DNA from: Enterobacter bugandensis
Lineage (GTDB): Bacteria > Pseudomonadota > Gammaproteobacteria > Enterobacterales > Enterobacteriaceae
Assembly (NCBI RefSeq): GCF_900324475.1
Contig: NZ_LT992502.1
Location: 1,922,001 to 1,986,000, forward strand
Length of the DNA stretch: 64,000 nt
Reading direction: 5' to 3'
Position 1 is the first letter of the stretch; every line of letters starts with the position of its first letter. The notes under the pieces are model-generated. The model was not told where the DNA came from. It was given only the letters and a program-made list of their open reading frames with translations, and searched no databases. Shown in pieces: positions 44,982-53,298 of the stretch. The position numbers and the translations under genes were made by a program.

Positions 44982-47516
44982 ATGATGATGGTAACAAGCA
45001 ATATAAAAATGCAGCCCGCGCGTCTGGCAATGTGTATTGCCTTCGCGCTGGCGAATGCAGTCCCCGTGGTTAACGCCCGTGATTCCTTTAACGCCGAACT
45101 GGTGGAGTTGGATAATCCGGGAATGGCTAAAGCCGATTTATCTGCATTTGAATCAGGTTCGCAGGCACCAGGGAAATACCATGTTGACATCATCCTCGAC
45201 GATCAGCTTATTGAGACCAGCGATATTGATTTTGTTGCCCGGAAAGATGGGCAGGAAAACGATAGCCTGCAGCCCTGCCTGAGCATGGATCAGCTAAAAA
45301 AATGGGGCGTTAAAACGGCGCTGTTCCCCAACCTGGCGGTTGAAAGCACCTCCTGCGTCAACCTCCAGGCAATTCCTCACGCCACTACGGATTTTCAGTT
45401 TGGTGCACAGCGGCTTGTTATCAGCATTCCCCAGGCCGCGATCGACCTGCCTGCGAGAGGGTATGTCCCGCCAGAACAGTGGGACGAGGGGATCGCCGCT
45501 GCGATGCTCAACTACAGCCTGAGCGGAGCCAACAGCTGGGCGAAACAGAGCGAGAGTAAAAACAGCAGCAGTCAGTACGCCAATTTACGTCCAGGCCTCA
45601 ACGTTGGGCCATGGCGACTGCGCAACTACACCACCTGGTCGCGTGATGAGAACGGTCAGGACAAATGGGATACCGTCTACACCTATGCACAGCGGGCGAT
45701 TATTCCGCTCAAGGCGGAGCTCACGCTGGGCGATAGCTCCGCGCCCGCCGACGTGTTCGACAGTATACCGTTTCGCGGCGGACAGCTGGCTTCCGATGAT
45801 GACATGCTCCCGGATTCGCTCAAAGGCTACGCGCCTGTCGTGCGTGGGATTGCGCGTACGAATGCTCAGGTCATTGTTCGCCAGAATGGCTATCAGATTT
45901 ACCAGACCTATGTCGCGCCCGGCGCCTTTGAAATTACCGATATGTATCCCACCGGCGGGGCAGGCGATCTGGACGTCACCATTAAGGAAGCTGACGGCAG
46001 CGAGCAGCATTTCACCCTGCCTTATGCCTCACTACCGGTTTTGCAGCGCGAAGGGCGCCTTAAGTATGCGGTGACCGGAGGGCAGTATCGTTCTTACAGC
46101 AGCAGCGTGGATAAGACCCCGTTTGGCCAAATCACGGGGATTTATGGTCTGCCATATGGCCTCACGCTCTATGGCGGGCTGCAGGAGTCGAGCAAATATC
46201 AGTCGATCGCCACTGGGATCGGGAAAAACATGGGGGATTTCGGCGCGATTTCAGCGGACATGACCCAGGCCTGGTCAACCCCGCAGGGGGAAGAAAAATC
46301 CAACGGGCAGTCCTGGCGTGCGCGTTACAGCAAGAACTTTGTCGGGACAGGGACCCAATTTTCGATTGCGGGCTACCGCTATTCGACCAGCGGTTACTAC
46401 GGCATGCAGGAGATCCTTGATTCCTGGGGAGACAGCTCTGCGCTCCAGGACCGTCGTCGTAACCGTGCCGAGCTCACGATGAGCCAGACGTTGGGCAGCA
46501 ATCTTGGCTCGCTGACGCTGAGCGCGGTCCGTGAAGATTACTGGAATTCGGGCAAAAGGATGGCGTCTTACAGCCTGGGTTACAACAACTACTGGCACAA
46601 CATTAGCTACGGACTCACCTGGACTTACAGTAAAAACGGCAGCGCGGGTTCATATGACGGCAATAAACGCTACGACAACGATCAGCTGCTGGCCTTTAAC
46701 GTCAGCATTCCGCTTGAAAAATTCCTGCCGCAGACCTGGGCTAACTATAGCGTGAGCGCCAGCAAGAATAACGGCACCACGCAGAACATTGGTCTGAACG
46801 GCGTGGCGCTGGAAAACCATGGGCTGAACTGGAACGTGCAGCAAGGGTATGGGTCGGACGGCGTTAGCTATACGGGCAACATGAACGGGGATTACAGGGG
46901 CACGTACGGCGAAGTGACGGCGGGCTATAGCTACGACAAAAACAGCGAGCGTCTTAACTATGGTTTGCAGGGGGGCATTCTTGCTCACAGAGAGGGGATT
47001 ACGCTTTCTCAGCCTCTGGGGGAGACTAATGTTCTGATTAGCGCACCGGGCGCGCATGACGTAGATATTCGTAATCAGCCGGGGGCAAAAACAGATTTCC
47101 GGGGATATACGGTGGTCAGTAACCTTTCCGCGTACCGTAAAAATGACATCACGCTTGCCCCGGAAAGTATGCCGGATGACGTTGAGCTGGATATTAATAC
47201 CCGCACGGTAACGCCGACGCGCGGTGCAATTGTCCTGGCCGACTATAAGGCGAAAGTGGGAAGGCGGGCATTATTCACGTTAATGCATAACGGCCATTTT
47301 GTTCCTTTTGGCGCAATCGTGAGCCTGAAAGGCAGCGACAACAGCAGCTTTATTGTTGGCGACAAAGGGCAAGTCTATCTCACTGGCCTGGATTCGGAGG
47401 GGACAGTATTCGTTACGTGGGGAGTGGAGAGCGATCGGCAGTGCCGCGCACCGTTCCGGCTTTCACAGCAATCTTCGGCAGGCGGAATTACTGAAATTAA
47501 CGTCACTTGTATCTAG
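44982..47516 (+). CDS. Fimbrial outer-membrane usher
   Basis: 844 residues with a signal peptide ending near NAVPVVNA. The N-terminal chaperone-binding domain (FNAELVELDNPGMAKADLSA) is followed by the beta barrel with its plug (YAPVVRGIARTNAQVIVRQN, YPTGGAGDLDVTIKEADGS) and the C-terminal domains (FVPFGAIVSLKG, VYLTGLDSEGTVFVTWG, CRAPFRL). The length and order are those of the FimD/PapC family. The adhesin gene follows 10 nt later. Confidence 0.96.
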   Translation: MMMVTSNIKMQPARLAMCIAFALANAVPVVNARDSFNAELVELDNPGMAKADLSAFESGSQAPGKYHVDIILDDQLIETSDIDFVARKDGQENDSLQPCLSMDQLKKWGVKTALFPNLAVESTSCVNLQAIPHATTDFQFGAQRLVISIPQAAIDLPARGYVPPEQWDEGIAAAMLNYSLSGANSWAKQSESKNSSSQYANLRPGLNVGPWRLRNYTTWSRDENGQDKWDTVYTYAQRAIIPLKAELTLGDSSAPADVFDSIPFRGGQLASDDDMLPDSLKGYAPVVRGIARTNAQVIVRQNGYQIYQTYVAPGAFEITDMYPTGGAGDLDVTIKEADGSEQHFTLPYASLPVLQREGRLKYAVTGGQYRSYSSSVDKTPFGQITGIYGLPYGLTLYGGLQESSKYQSIATGIGKNMGDFGAISADMTQAWSTPQGEEKSNGQSWRARYSKNFVGTGTQFSIAGYRYSTSGYYGMQEILDSWGDSSALQDRRRNRAELTMSQTLGSNLGSLTLSAVREDYWNSGKRMASYSLGYNNYWHNISYGLTWTYSKNGSAGSYDGNKRYDNDQLLAFNVSIPLEKFLPQTWANYSVSASKNNGTTQNIGLNGVALENHGLNWNVQQGYGSDGVSYTGNMNGDYRGTYGEVTAGYSYDKNSERLNYGLQGGILAHREGITLSQPLGETNVLISAPGAHDVDIRNQPGAKTDFRGYTVVSNLSAYRKNDITLAPESMPDDVELDINTRTVTPTRGAIVLADYKAKVGRRALFTLMHNGHFVPFGAIVSLKGSDNSSFIVGDKGQVYLTGLDSEGTVFVTWGVESDRQCRAPFRLSQQSSAGGITEINVTCI

Positions 47517-47526
47517 GGTTTTTAAA

Positions 47527-48474
47527 ATGCGCATACTTAACATCCTGTTCCTGCTGTGTATCACCGCTGCCTGGAATAGTGCTCATGCAGGAACCTGCAC
47601 AACGATTACGCCACAGGAATCCACTTTGTCCATCGGCACAATTACGGTGCAGCGTGATGTCGCGGTTGGCACGGTATTATTTTCAAAAAATGCGTCGGTC
47701 ACCGGGTCCTATTTAAGCGGCTGTACCAATCCGTTAATGCTCGGGTTTAGCATGCGGTACCTTAATGCAACGCCGAGTAGTTACGGTAATCACGTTTATA
47801 ACACCAATCTAAGCGGTATTGGCGTGCGCTTTTCATCAGGTAATTATTTTGAAAACCCGACCTATACCTTTTCTTATAACGCGCAGACAAGTTATGTCGA
47901 ATGGTGGGGCGGTAAAATAGAACTTGTCGTTACCGGCCCCGTTGCCTCTGGCTCGCTGACGCCCGGCGTACTGGGTGTCGTTATGCTGCAGGGGAGCGAT
48001 GGTGTGTATCGCGATGGCCTTACGACGACGCTTCTGGACGGGACCATCAACGTGCTGGCCTGCAGCATAACGACGCCGCAGCTGACGTTTCCCATCGGCG
48101 ATATTTCTGCCGCGACGTTTGGCTCAACGGTCGGAACCACGCCGACGGGCGCTCAGAATACGCAAAACCTGGGTCTGAACTGCGACCCGGGGGCAAACGT
48201 CAACGTTTCGCTCAGTGGCATTCAGAACCCGGACGTAGCAACAACGAGCGTGCTCGCGCTGACGGGGCAGGGTAATACCGGCACGGCGAAAGGGGTTGGC
48301 GTTCAGCTCCTCTATAACGGTACGCCTCTCTCGTTAAATACCCGTCTGCCGTTAAATGCCGCCGCGGGTGGGCAGCAGGCATTTCCATTAACAGCGCGTT
48401 ATTACCAGACCCAAACGACGGTTGAACCCGGTACTGCCAATGCGTCTGCAACCTTAAATTTGACGTATCAGTAA
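47527..48474 (+). CDS. Fimbrial tip adhesin
   Basis: 315 residues from the ATG at MRILNILFLL; an open frame further upstream lies inside the usher gene. The signal ends AHAG. The length and two-domain layout suggest a tip adhesin: about 155 residues of a lectin-like domain (GTCTTITPQESTLSIGTITV, YVEWWGGKIELVVTG) followed by a pilin-like domain (CSITTPQLTFPIGDI, NLGLNCDPGANVNVSLSG) ending in a beta strand (NLTYQ). The receptor is unknown. Confidence 0.88.
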   Translation: MRILNILFLLCITAAWNSAHAGTCTTITPQESTLSIGTITVQRDVAVGTVLFSKNASVTGSYLSGCTNPLMLGFSMRYLNATPSSYGNHVYNTNLSGIGVRFSSGNYFENPTYTFSYNAQTSYVEWWGGKIELVVTGPVASGSLTPGVLGVVMLQGSDGVYRDGLTTTLLDGTINVLACSITTPQLTFPIGDISAATFGSTVGTTPTGAQNTQNLGLNCDPGANVNVSLSGIQNPDVATTSVLALTGQGNTGTAKGVGVQLLYNGTPLSLNTRLPLNAAAGGQQAFPLTARYYQTQTTVEPGTANASATLNLTYQ

Positions 48475-48484
48475 AGGATAAATG

Positions 48485-48997
48485 ATGAATATTCTGCGCA
48501 CGGCAGCGCTTGCCACCATATTAGTAAGCTGCAATACCTTTGCGACGGACAGCGTTAGCGTCAGCGTTACCGGAAATATTGTGGCCTCTCCCTGTATCTT
48601 TAATGGGGGAAATAACAGTCTGGATATCAACCTTGGCAATATTCAGGCATCCAATATGGCTACGCCGGGGTCATCGTCCGATCCTGTGCCGTTTAACCTG
48701 CTGTTTACCCAGTGTCCGACAGGGACGCGCAGCGTGACGGTCTTCTTTACCGGAAACCCCGATCCGGTCGCCGGGGCGGATTACTACATGAACAGCGGTT
48801 CGGCCACGAACGTCGCGATTGCGATGAGTGAGGCCGCAACGGGTGCAATGAAGGGAACCGGAACAAGTATTACACAAACTATTGCAGCAGACAGAACCGC
48901 AACGATGGCCATGCTGGCATCGGTCAGATCTTCCACGGGCGGCGCAACGCCGGGGAGCATCAGTGCCGTCGTCGTCATGACGATGCAGTACAACTAA
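48485..48997 (+). CDS. Fimbrial minor subunit
   Basis: 170 residues from the second of two adjacent ATGs, which is better spaced to AAGGA. The signal ends at TFAT; the mature part has donor strand SVSVTGNIVASPCIF, a disulphide partner (LFTQCPTG) and the terminal MQYN. It is the last structural gene of the operon, possibly an adaptor or terminator subunit. Confidence 0.9.
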   Translation: MNILRTAALATILVSCNTFATDSVSVSVTGNIVASPCIFNGGNNSLDINLGNIQASNMATPGSSSDPVPFNLLFTQCPTGTRSVTVFFTGNPDPVAGADYYMNSGSATNVAIAMSEAATGAMKGTGTSITQTIAADRTATMAMLASVRSSTGGATPGSISAVVVMTMQYN

Positions 48998-49033
48998 TCA
49001 GTACATGGGTTGATATTTCTTAATGATTGACAG

Positions 49034-49687
49034 ATGTCGGTAACGGTAATGTTGAATATTCTGATAAAAGAGACAGATTCATTTTTTCGAGATGGCCTAA
49101 AGCGTTTTCTGGGGGAGTTCTTCTTTCATAATTTCAGACACCAGCTTCATTTTGAGGTTGAACTTACGCCGGAAAATGTCAGCGTTGCGGATATCATTTT
49201 TCTCTCTTTATGCCAGGGGGAAACGTTGACCTGTTATCCCGAGCTACAGGCGCGGAAAAAAGGGATTGTGATCGGCCTGGTTGATGATGAGCAGCGTTTC
49301 TCGGCATTTCCCTCCTGTTTTCAGGATATGATTTTTATCTCTCGCCGGGCCTCGCTCGATCGGATCGGTGAGGCGCTCTTTATCGCATGGTATCGCACGC
49401 AATTACCGGGCTATCGCTGGAAGAATAAAAGCTGCTACGAATGCCAGCACAAAATATTATCGCCGCAGCAGATTCGCGTTATGGTCAATTTCTACCGCGG
49501 GTTATCGGTAGGGCAGATTGCGAATAAACTAAACACCAGTGATAAAACCATTTTTACGCATAAATATCTGCTGATGCAGAAATTCGATCTGCGCAGCGAT
49601 TTTGAACTTATGGCCTTGATTCACCGGATGGTAGAGAAAAATGCCTGTCCGAACCGGCTGCGTGACTATCTGATTAACAGCTTATAA
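49034..49687 (+). CDS. LuxR-type transcriptional regulator linked to the fimbriae
   Basis: 217 residues (or 212 from a nearby ATG at MLNILIKETD). The C-terminal 65 residues form a LuxR/FixJ helix-turn-helix (LSPQQIRVMVNFYRGLSVGQ, IANKLNTSDKTIFTHKYLLM). The N-terminal part resembles a degenerate receiver and lacks a clear phosphate-accepting Asp pattern. Such regulators often end fimbrial gene sets (FimZ, MrkI and EcpR are examples of LuxR-type fimbrial regulators). It starts 36 nt after the minor subunit and has no clear ribosome-binding site. Confidence 0.83.
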   Translation: MSVTVMLNILIKETDSFFRDGLKRFLGEFFFHNFRHQLHFEVELTPENVSVADIIFLSLCQGETLTCYPELQARKKGIVIGLVDDEQRFSAFPSCFQDMIFISRRASLDRIGEALFIAWYRTQLPGYRWKNKSCYECQHKILSPQQIRVMVNFYRGLSVGQIANKLNTSDKTIFTHKYLLMQKFDLRSDFELMALIHRMVEKNACPNRLRDYLINSL

Positions 49688-49717
49688 CCAGCAATAACGC
49701 TAAAGCGTGGCGCTGTT

Positions 49718-49743
49718 GCCGGGTGGTGCTGACGCCACCCGGC
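49718..49743. repeat. REP-like palindrome between luxR-type gene and fdhF-like gene
   Basis: GCCGGGTGG and CCACCCGGC pair over nine bases around TGCTGACG. It lies between the 3' ends of two converging genes. Confidence 0.8.
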
Positions 49744-49750
49744 AGGAGCA

Positions 49751-51901
49751 TCAGACGTTCACGGCATTGATCAATCGCGCTTTCATCGTCTGGTAAGACG
49801 ACGCAGCAAATTCCTCCGCCCAGCGCTGATCCTCAATCGCCTCCAGCTGCACCGCGCAGTACTTCGTTTCCGGGGTTTTCGATATGGGGTCGAGATTATC
49901 CTGCGTCAGCTCGTTGCAGGCCCCGATCCACCATTGATAGGTCATATAAACCGCCCCGGCGTTGATGCGCTCGCTAATGCTGGCGCGGGTGATCACTTTA
50001 CCCCGGCGCGAACGTACCCAGACCAGTTGACCGTCGCTAATACCTAGTCTGTCCGCATCGGCAGGATTCACCTGCACCCGTCCCGGCTCATCGGCGAGGC
50101 TTTGCAGCGCGGCGCAGTTACCCGTCATCGAGCGGCAGGAGTAGTGCCCAACTTCGCGTACCGTGCAGAGTACCAGCGGATAATCATCATCGGGCGTCTC
50201 GGCCGGCGCGCGCCACGGTGCGGCAAAGAGCTGCCCTTTACCGCTCGGGGTATCGAACTGATTATCTTTGTAGAGGTACGGCGTGCCGGGGTGATCGAGC
50301 GTCGGGCACGGCCACTGCACGTGGCCCATCTCGCCCATTTTTTCATACGTCACGCCGTAGAAGAGCGGGCACAGCTCGCGCATTTCATCCCAGATCTGCT
50401 GGTTATCGTCGTAATGCATCGGATAGCCCATCTCGGTGGCGAGCAGGCTGATGATCTCCCAGTCGCGCTTCACGTTGCCTTTGGCCTCAATAGCCTGGCC
50501 AAAACGCTGGAAACCCCGGTCGGCGCAGGTAAAGACGCCGCCGTGTTCGCCCCATGAGGTGGCAGGGAGCAGAACGTCCGCCACTTCCGCCGTTTTGGTC
50601 ATAAAGATGTCCTGAACCACCACGAAGTCAAGCGCCTCGAAACCGCTGCGGACCAGGCCGAGATCGGCTTCCGTCTGCAGCGGATCTTCCCCCATGATGT
50701 AATAGGCTTTGACCTTGCCTTCCAGCGCAAGGTGAGGCACTTCGGTAATGCGCGTTCCGACGCGATCGTCCATGTTATTGACGTCAATCCCCCAGGCATC
50801 GGCGAACTTCTGCCGGACAGCCGGATCGGTCACATCCTGATAGCCGGGGAACATATTCGGCAGAACGCCCATATCGCAGGCGCCCTGAACATTGTTTTGC
50901 CCGCGCACGGGACCGACACCGACGGCAGGGCGGCCGAGGTTGCCGGTCAGCAGTGCCAGGCTGGAAAGCCCTTTGACGACATCGACGGCCTGGCCAAACT
51001 GGGTCACGCCCATTCCCCACATTACGGTGGCGGAAGGGGCCGCCGCGAAGGTGCGCATTGCCTGACGAACGTCGCGGGCGGGGATGCCGGTGAGGTGTTC
51101 TACGCGCTCTGGGGCATACTCTTTCACCGTCTGCCGATAGGCCTCAAGTCCTTCGGTAAACCGCGCGACGTAGTTCTTGTCGTACAGCTCCTCTTCCAGA
51201 AGCACATAGCCAAAGGCGTTCACCAGCGCCATGTTGCTACCGTTCTTCAATTGCAGATGCTGATCGGCAATGCGCGCCGTTTCGATACGGCGCGGGTCGC
51301 AGACGATGATTTTCGCGCCGTTTTCACGGGCTTTTAGCACGCGCCGGGCGACGATAGGGTGGGAGTCTGCGCAGTTATAGCCAAATACAAGCAGGCATTT
51401 GGAGTGTTCAATATCGTTGATAGAGTTGCTCATTGCACCGTTGCCGAGGGTCTCCTGAAGTCCGGCGACGGAAGGACCGTGACAAACGCGCGCGCAGCAG
51501 TCGACATTGTTGGTGTGCAGCACCGCGCGGGCAAATTTTTGCATCACGTAGTTGGTTTCATTCCCGGTACCGCGCGACGACCCGGTGGTCATAATCGAAC
51601 GCGGGCCGAACTGGGCTTTAATGCTGCTGAGCTTCCGGGCGGTGTAGCGGATAGCCTCTTCCCAGGTCACGGGAGTGAATGTCTCTCCCTTGCGGTAGCG
51701 GATCATCGGCTGGGTCAGGCGTGGGGTGAGCAGGCGGGTATCGTTAAGGAAATCCCATCCGTAAAATCCTTTCAGGCATAGCGTGCCCTGGTTTGTGGCC
51801 CCCTCTGCCGCTTCGGCACGGATGATACGGTTATTCTCAACGACAAGGTTTAGTTTGCAGCCTGCACCACAGTAAGGGCAGACGCTGGCGATTTTTTTCA
51901 T
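49751..51901 (-). CDS. fdhF: Formate dehydrogenase H-like molybdoenzyme, cysteine variant
   Basis: 716 residues, one more than E. coli FdhF, from the ATG at MKKIASVCPYC; ten further residues upstream are possible but not conserved. The 4Fe-4S ligands are Cys8, Cys11, Cys15 and Cys42. The active-site residue is Cys140 (ARVCHGPSVAGL, codon TGT) where E. coli FdhF has selenocysteine encoded by TGA; His141 and the catalytic Arg region are kept. The molybdopterin-binding stretches (TTGSSRGTGNETNYVMQKFA, GQNNVQGACDMG, REVGHYSCRSMTGNCAAL) are present. It is a single gene; no hydrogenase genes are in the window. Confidence 0.9.
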   Translation of the reverse strand: MKKIASVCPYCGAGCKLNLVVENNRIIRAEAAEGATNQGTLCLKGFYGWDFLNDTRLLTPRLTQPMIRYRKGETFTPVTWEEAIRYTARKLSSIKAQFGPRSIMTTGSSRGTGNETNYVMQKFARAVLHTNNVDCCARVCHGPSVAGLQETLGNGAMSNSINDIEHSKCLLVFGYNCADSHPIVARRVLKARENGAKIIVCDPRRIETARIADQHLQLKNGSNMALVNAFGYVLLEEELYDKNYVARFTEGLEAYRQTVKEYAPERVEHLTGIPARDVRQAMRTFAAAPSATVMWGMGVTQFGQAVDVVKGLSSLALLTGNLGRPAVGVGPVRGQNNVQGACDMGVLPNMFPGYQDVTDPAVRQKFADAWGIDVNNMDDRVGTRITEVPHLALEGKVKAYYIMGEDPLQTEADLGLVRSGFEALDFVVVQDIFMTKTAEVADVLLPATSWGEHGGVFTCADRGFQRFGQAIEAKGNVKRDWEIISLLATEMGYPMHYDDNQQIWDEMRELCPLFYGVTYEKMGEMGHVQWPCPTLDHPGTPYLYKDNQFDTPSGKGQLFAAPWRAPAETPDDDYPLVLCTVREVGHYSCRSMTGNCAALQSLADEPGRVQVNPADADRLGISDGQLVWVRSRRGKVITRASISERINAGAVYMTYQWWIGACNELTQDNLDPISKTPETKYCAVQLEAIEDQRWAEEFAASSYQTMKARLINAVNV

Positions 51902-51965
51902 CAATAACAGACCTGTTAAGAAATGAAGCAAAATGACTGGTAAGCCCAGTCCCGTAACAGGGAGT

Positions 51966-51982
51966 AAGCAGAAACCATGCCA
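51966..51982 (-). promoter_or_regulatory. Sigma-54-type promoter candidate for the fdhF-like gene
   Basis: The minus strand reads TGGCATGGTTTCTGCTT. The GG and GC pairs are at the invariant -24/-12 spacing (TGGCACG-N4-TTGC consensus). It would give an untranslated leader of about 55 bases. E. coli fdhF is transcribed by sigma-54 with FhlA. Confidence 0.65.
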
Positions 51983-52024
51983 TCTTTATAACGCTTCTTT
52001 ACAGGGGGTTATGAAAGGAGGGGG

Positions 52025-52064
52025 GTGTCATCGTCAGCCTGTTCGACAATTCTGACGATGACAC
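52025..52064. promoter_or_regulatory. Perfect 13-bp inverted repeat upstream of the fdhF-like gene
   Basis: GTGTCATCGTCAG and CTGACGATGACAC flank a 14-base spacer. There is no T-run, so it is not a simple terminator for ariR. It lies about 55-95 bp upstream of the -12/-24 promoter candidate, where an enhancer-binding protein such as FhlA would bind. Its identity is unproven. Confidence 0.5.
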
Positions 52065-52085
52065 GATCGCTGAATGGCAGGGCGT

Positions 52086-52364
52086 TTAAACGTCATCCAT
52101 GGTGTAGCCCACAACGATCTCAAGCGTCTTACGAATAACATCCGCCTGCACAACGTCTCTGGTAGCTTCCAGCGTCTGAATGAGCCACAGGATGATCGCT
52201 TTATTGGAAATATGACCTTCAGAGGCCAAAACACAGCGTACTGCAGTAGAAAAAATAGCGGACTCTTCAGCAAAACGATCGCCTGCGTGACGGAAATATT
52301 CCGCCAGCGCACTGTCTAAAAAAGCAGAGTGGTATTCGGGTTGAAGCTGAATATTTTGTCTCAT
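52086..52364 (-). CDS. ariR: AriR/YmgB family regulator of biofilm and acid resistance
   Basis: 92 residues; the C-terminal part SNKAIILWLIQTLEATRDVV and QADVIRKTLEIVVGYTMDD is that of E. coli AriR. These small helical proteins form dimers and act downstream of blue light, affecting the Rcs pathway and colanic acid. It is the last gene of ycgZ-ymgA-ariR; ymgC of E. coli is not seen. Confidence 0.9.
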   Translation of the reverse strand: MRQNIQLQPEYHSAFLDSALAEYFRHAGDRFAEESAIFSTAVRCVLASEGHISNKAIILWLIQTLEATRDVVQADVIRKTLEIVVGYTMDDV

Positions 52365-52393
52365 TTGTTCTCACCGTAGCTGTTAAAATGCAG

Positions 52394-52714
52394 TCAATGT
52401 ATTTTTTTGGGATCGGACGGCTTTCCCTTTCCAAACAACGACACTACATTGCCTCTGTTATCATTGAGAGGTCCCTCTCTGCTCATTCGTCCTTGCGCGG
52501 TTCTGCGACGTTTTAATCCGAGGCTTTTTGATCCGATATCGGCAATCGCCTTCGCCAGTGTCTCCCGCCGCCGGGGATTCTTTTCATGTGTTTTCATCTG
52601 CCGCAGACGCTGAACCAGAGCTTCAGTTGTAACGGGGCCACGCTCTCTCAAAAGAGAAAGAACGGCTTCGCCAATCAGCTGATCGGTCAGTTTGTCTGCG
52701 TCACTGCTGTTCAT
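52394..52714 (-). CDS. ymgA: YmgA-like small regulatory protein
   Basis: 106 residues from MNSSDADKLTDQLIG, 4 nt after the ycgZ stop. The first 60 residues (IGEAVLSLLRERGPVTTEAL, RRRETLAKAIADI) follow the YmgA/AriR helical pattern; the C-terminal 45 residues are basic and low in complexity (GLKRRRTAQGRMSREGPLND). It is longer and more basic at the end than E. coli YmgA. Its role is inferred from the conserved operon. Confidence 0.8.
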   Translation of the reverse strand: MNSSDADKLTDQLIGEAVLSLLRERGPVTTEALVQRLRQMKTHEKNPRRRETLAKAIADIGSKSLGLKRRRTAQGRMSREGPLNDNRGNVVSLFGKGKPSDPKKIH

Positions 52715-52718
52715 CACG

Positions 52719-52958
52719 TTATCGTTCGAAGAGCAAGCCAAGCAGCATATGGTAATGCTGTTCCTCTTCGGGGCCCTCGGCCCTTTCAAGGCGACTTAAC
52801 AGTTTGGTACAGAGCGATTTGCGATTGAGATTTCGCCCGTCGCTAAGGATCTCAACAACGACCTGACCCAGCGTTTCCTGTTGGGTGGGAAGCGTGGCTT
52901 TTTCGAAGTACTGTGCGATTGCTGCTGCGGAATCTGCGACGTAACCTTTCTGCTGCAT
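52719..52958 (-). CDS. ycgZ: YcgZ small regulatory protein
   Basis: 79 residues beginning MQQKGYVADSAAAIAQYFEK and containing TQQETLGQVVVEILSDGRNL, close to E. coli YcgZ. The ATG follows AGGAGCG; open sequence upstream is not conserved. In E. coli this operon is repressed by BluR and released by BluF in blue light and cold. It is divergent from bluF with 340 bp between. Confidence 0.9.
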   Translation of the reverse strand: MQQKGYVADSAAAIAQYFEKATLPTQQETLGQVVVEILSDGRNLNRKSLCTKLLSRLERAEGPEEEQHYHMLLGLLFER

Positions 52959-53018
52959 GTTTCGCTCCTGTAAAATTTTGTAATCAGTAACGTTACATTT
53001 AAGGTATACACTTTTTCT

Positions 53019-53047
53019 AAATCTGTACATTAAAAATGTACAGATTT
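53019..53047. promoter_or_regulatory. Perfect palindrome with two TGTACA cores before ycgZ
   Basis: AAATCTGTACATT and its exact complement flank AAA. It lies about 60 bp upstream of ycgZ and is a good operator candidate for the MerR-type repressor BluR. Related TGTACA motifs recur before bluF and bluR. Confidence 0.65.
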
Positions 53048-53133
53048 TTAATAAAATCAGGATATATTTTATAAATACTCTATTTTTCAATTAGTTGTTT
53101 GTTGTTCATGAAACGGTAATGCTACAGAATATA

Positions 53134-53169
53134 TTGTACAAATCGCACAGCCGCTGTTAAGTTGTACAA
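53134..53169. promoter_or_regulatory. Two TTGTACAA motifs upstream of bluF
   Basis: Two identical 8-bp palindromes TTGTACAA are 28 bp apart start to start. They lie between ycgZ and bluF, about 130-165 bp before the bluF start codon. Probable BluR-related sites or promoter elements. Confidence 0.55.
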
Positions 53170-53298
53170 CACTTGTGAGAGTGCCATTAACGGGCGTAAA
53201 TGATTGAGATGTAAATTATTTGTGAGGCAATTAATGTGCTATAAGAGAAGTCTCTCCACATGTTTTTGTGGTCAAAACCCTTAACCCCCAGGAATCGC

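Noticed and set aside
52025..52064. Inverted repeat as rho-independent terminator of ariR
   Set aside because: No T-run on either side and a 14-base loop; position upstream of the fdhF-like promoter fits a protein-binding site better.
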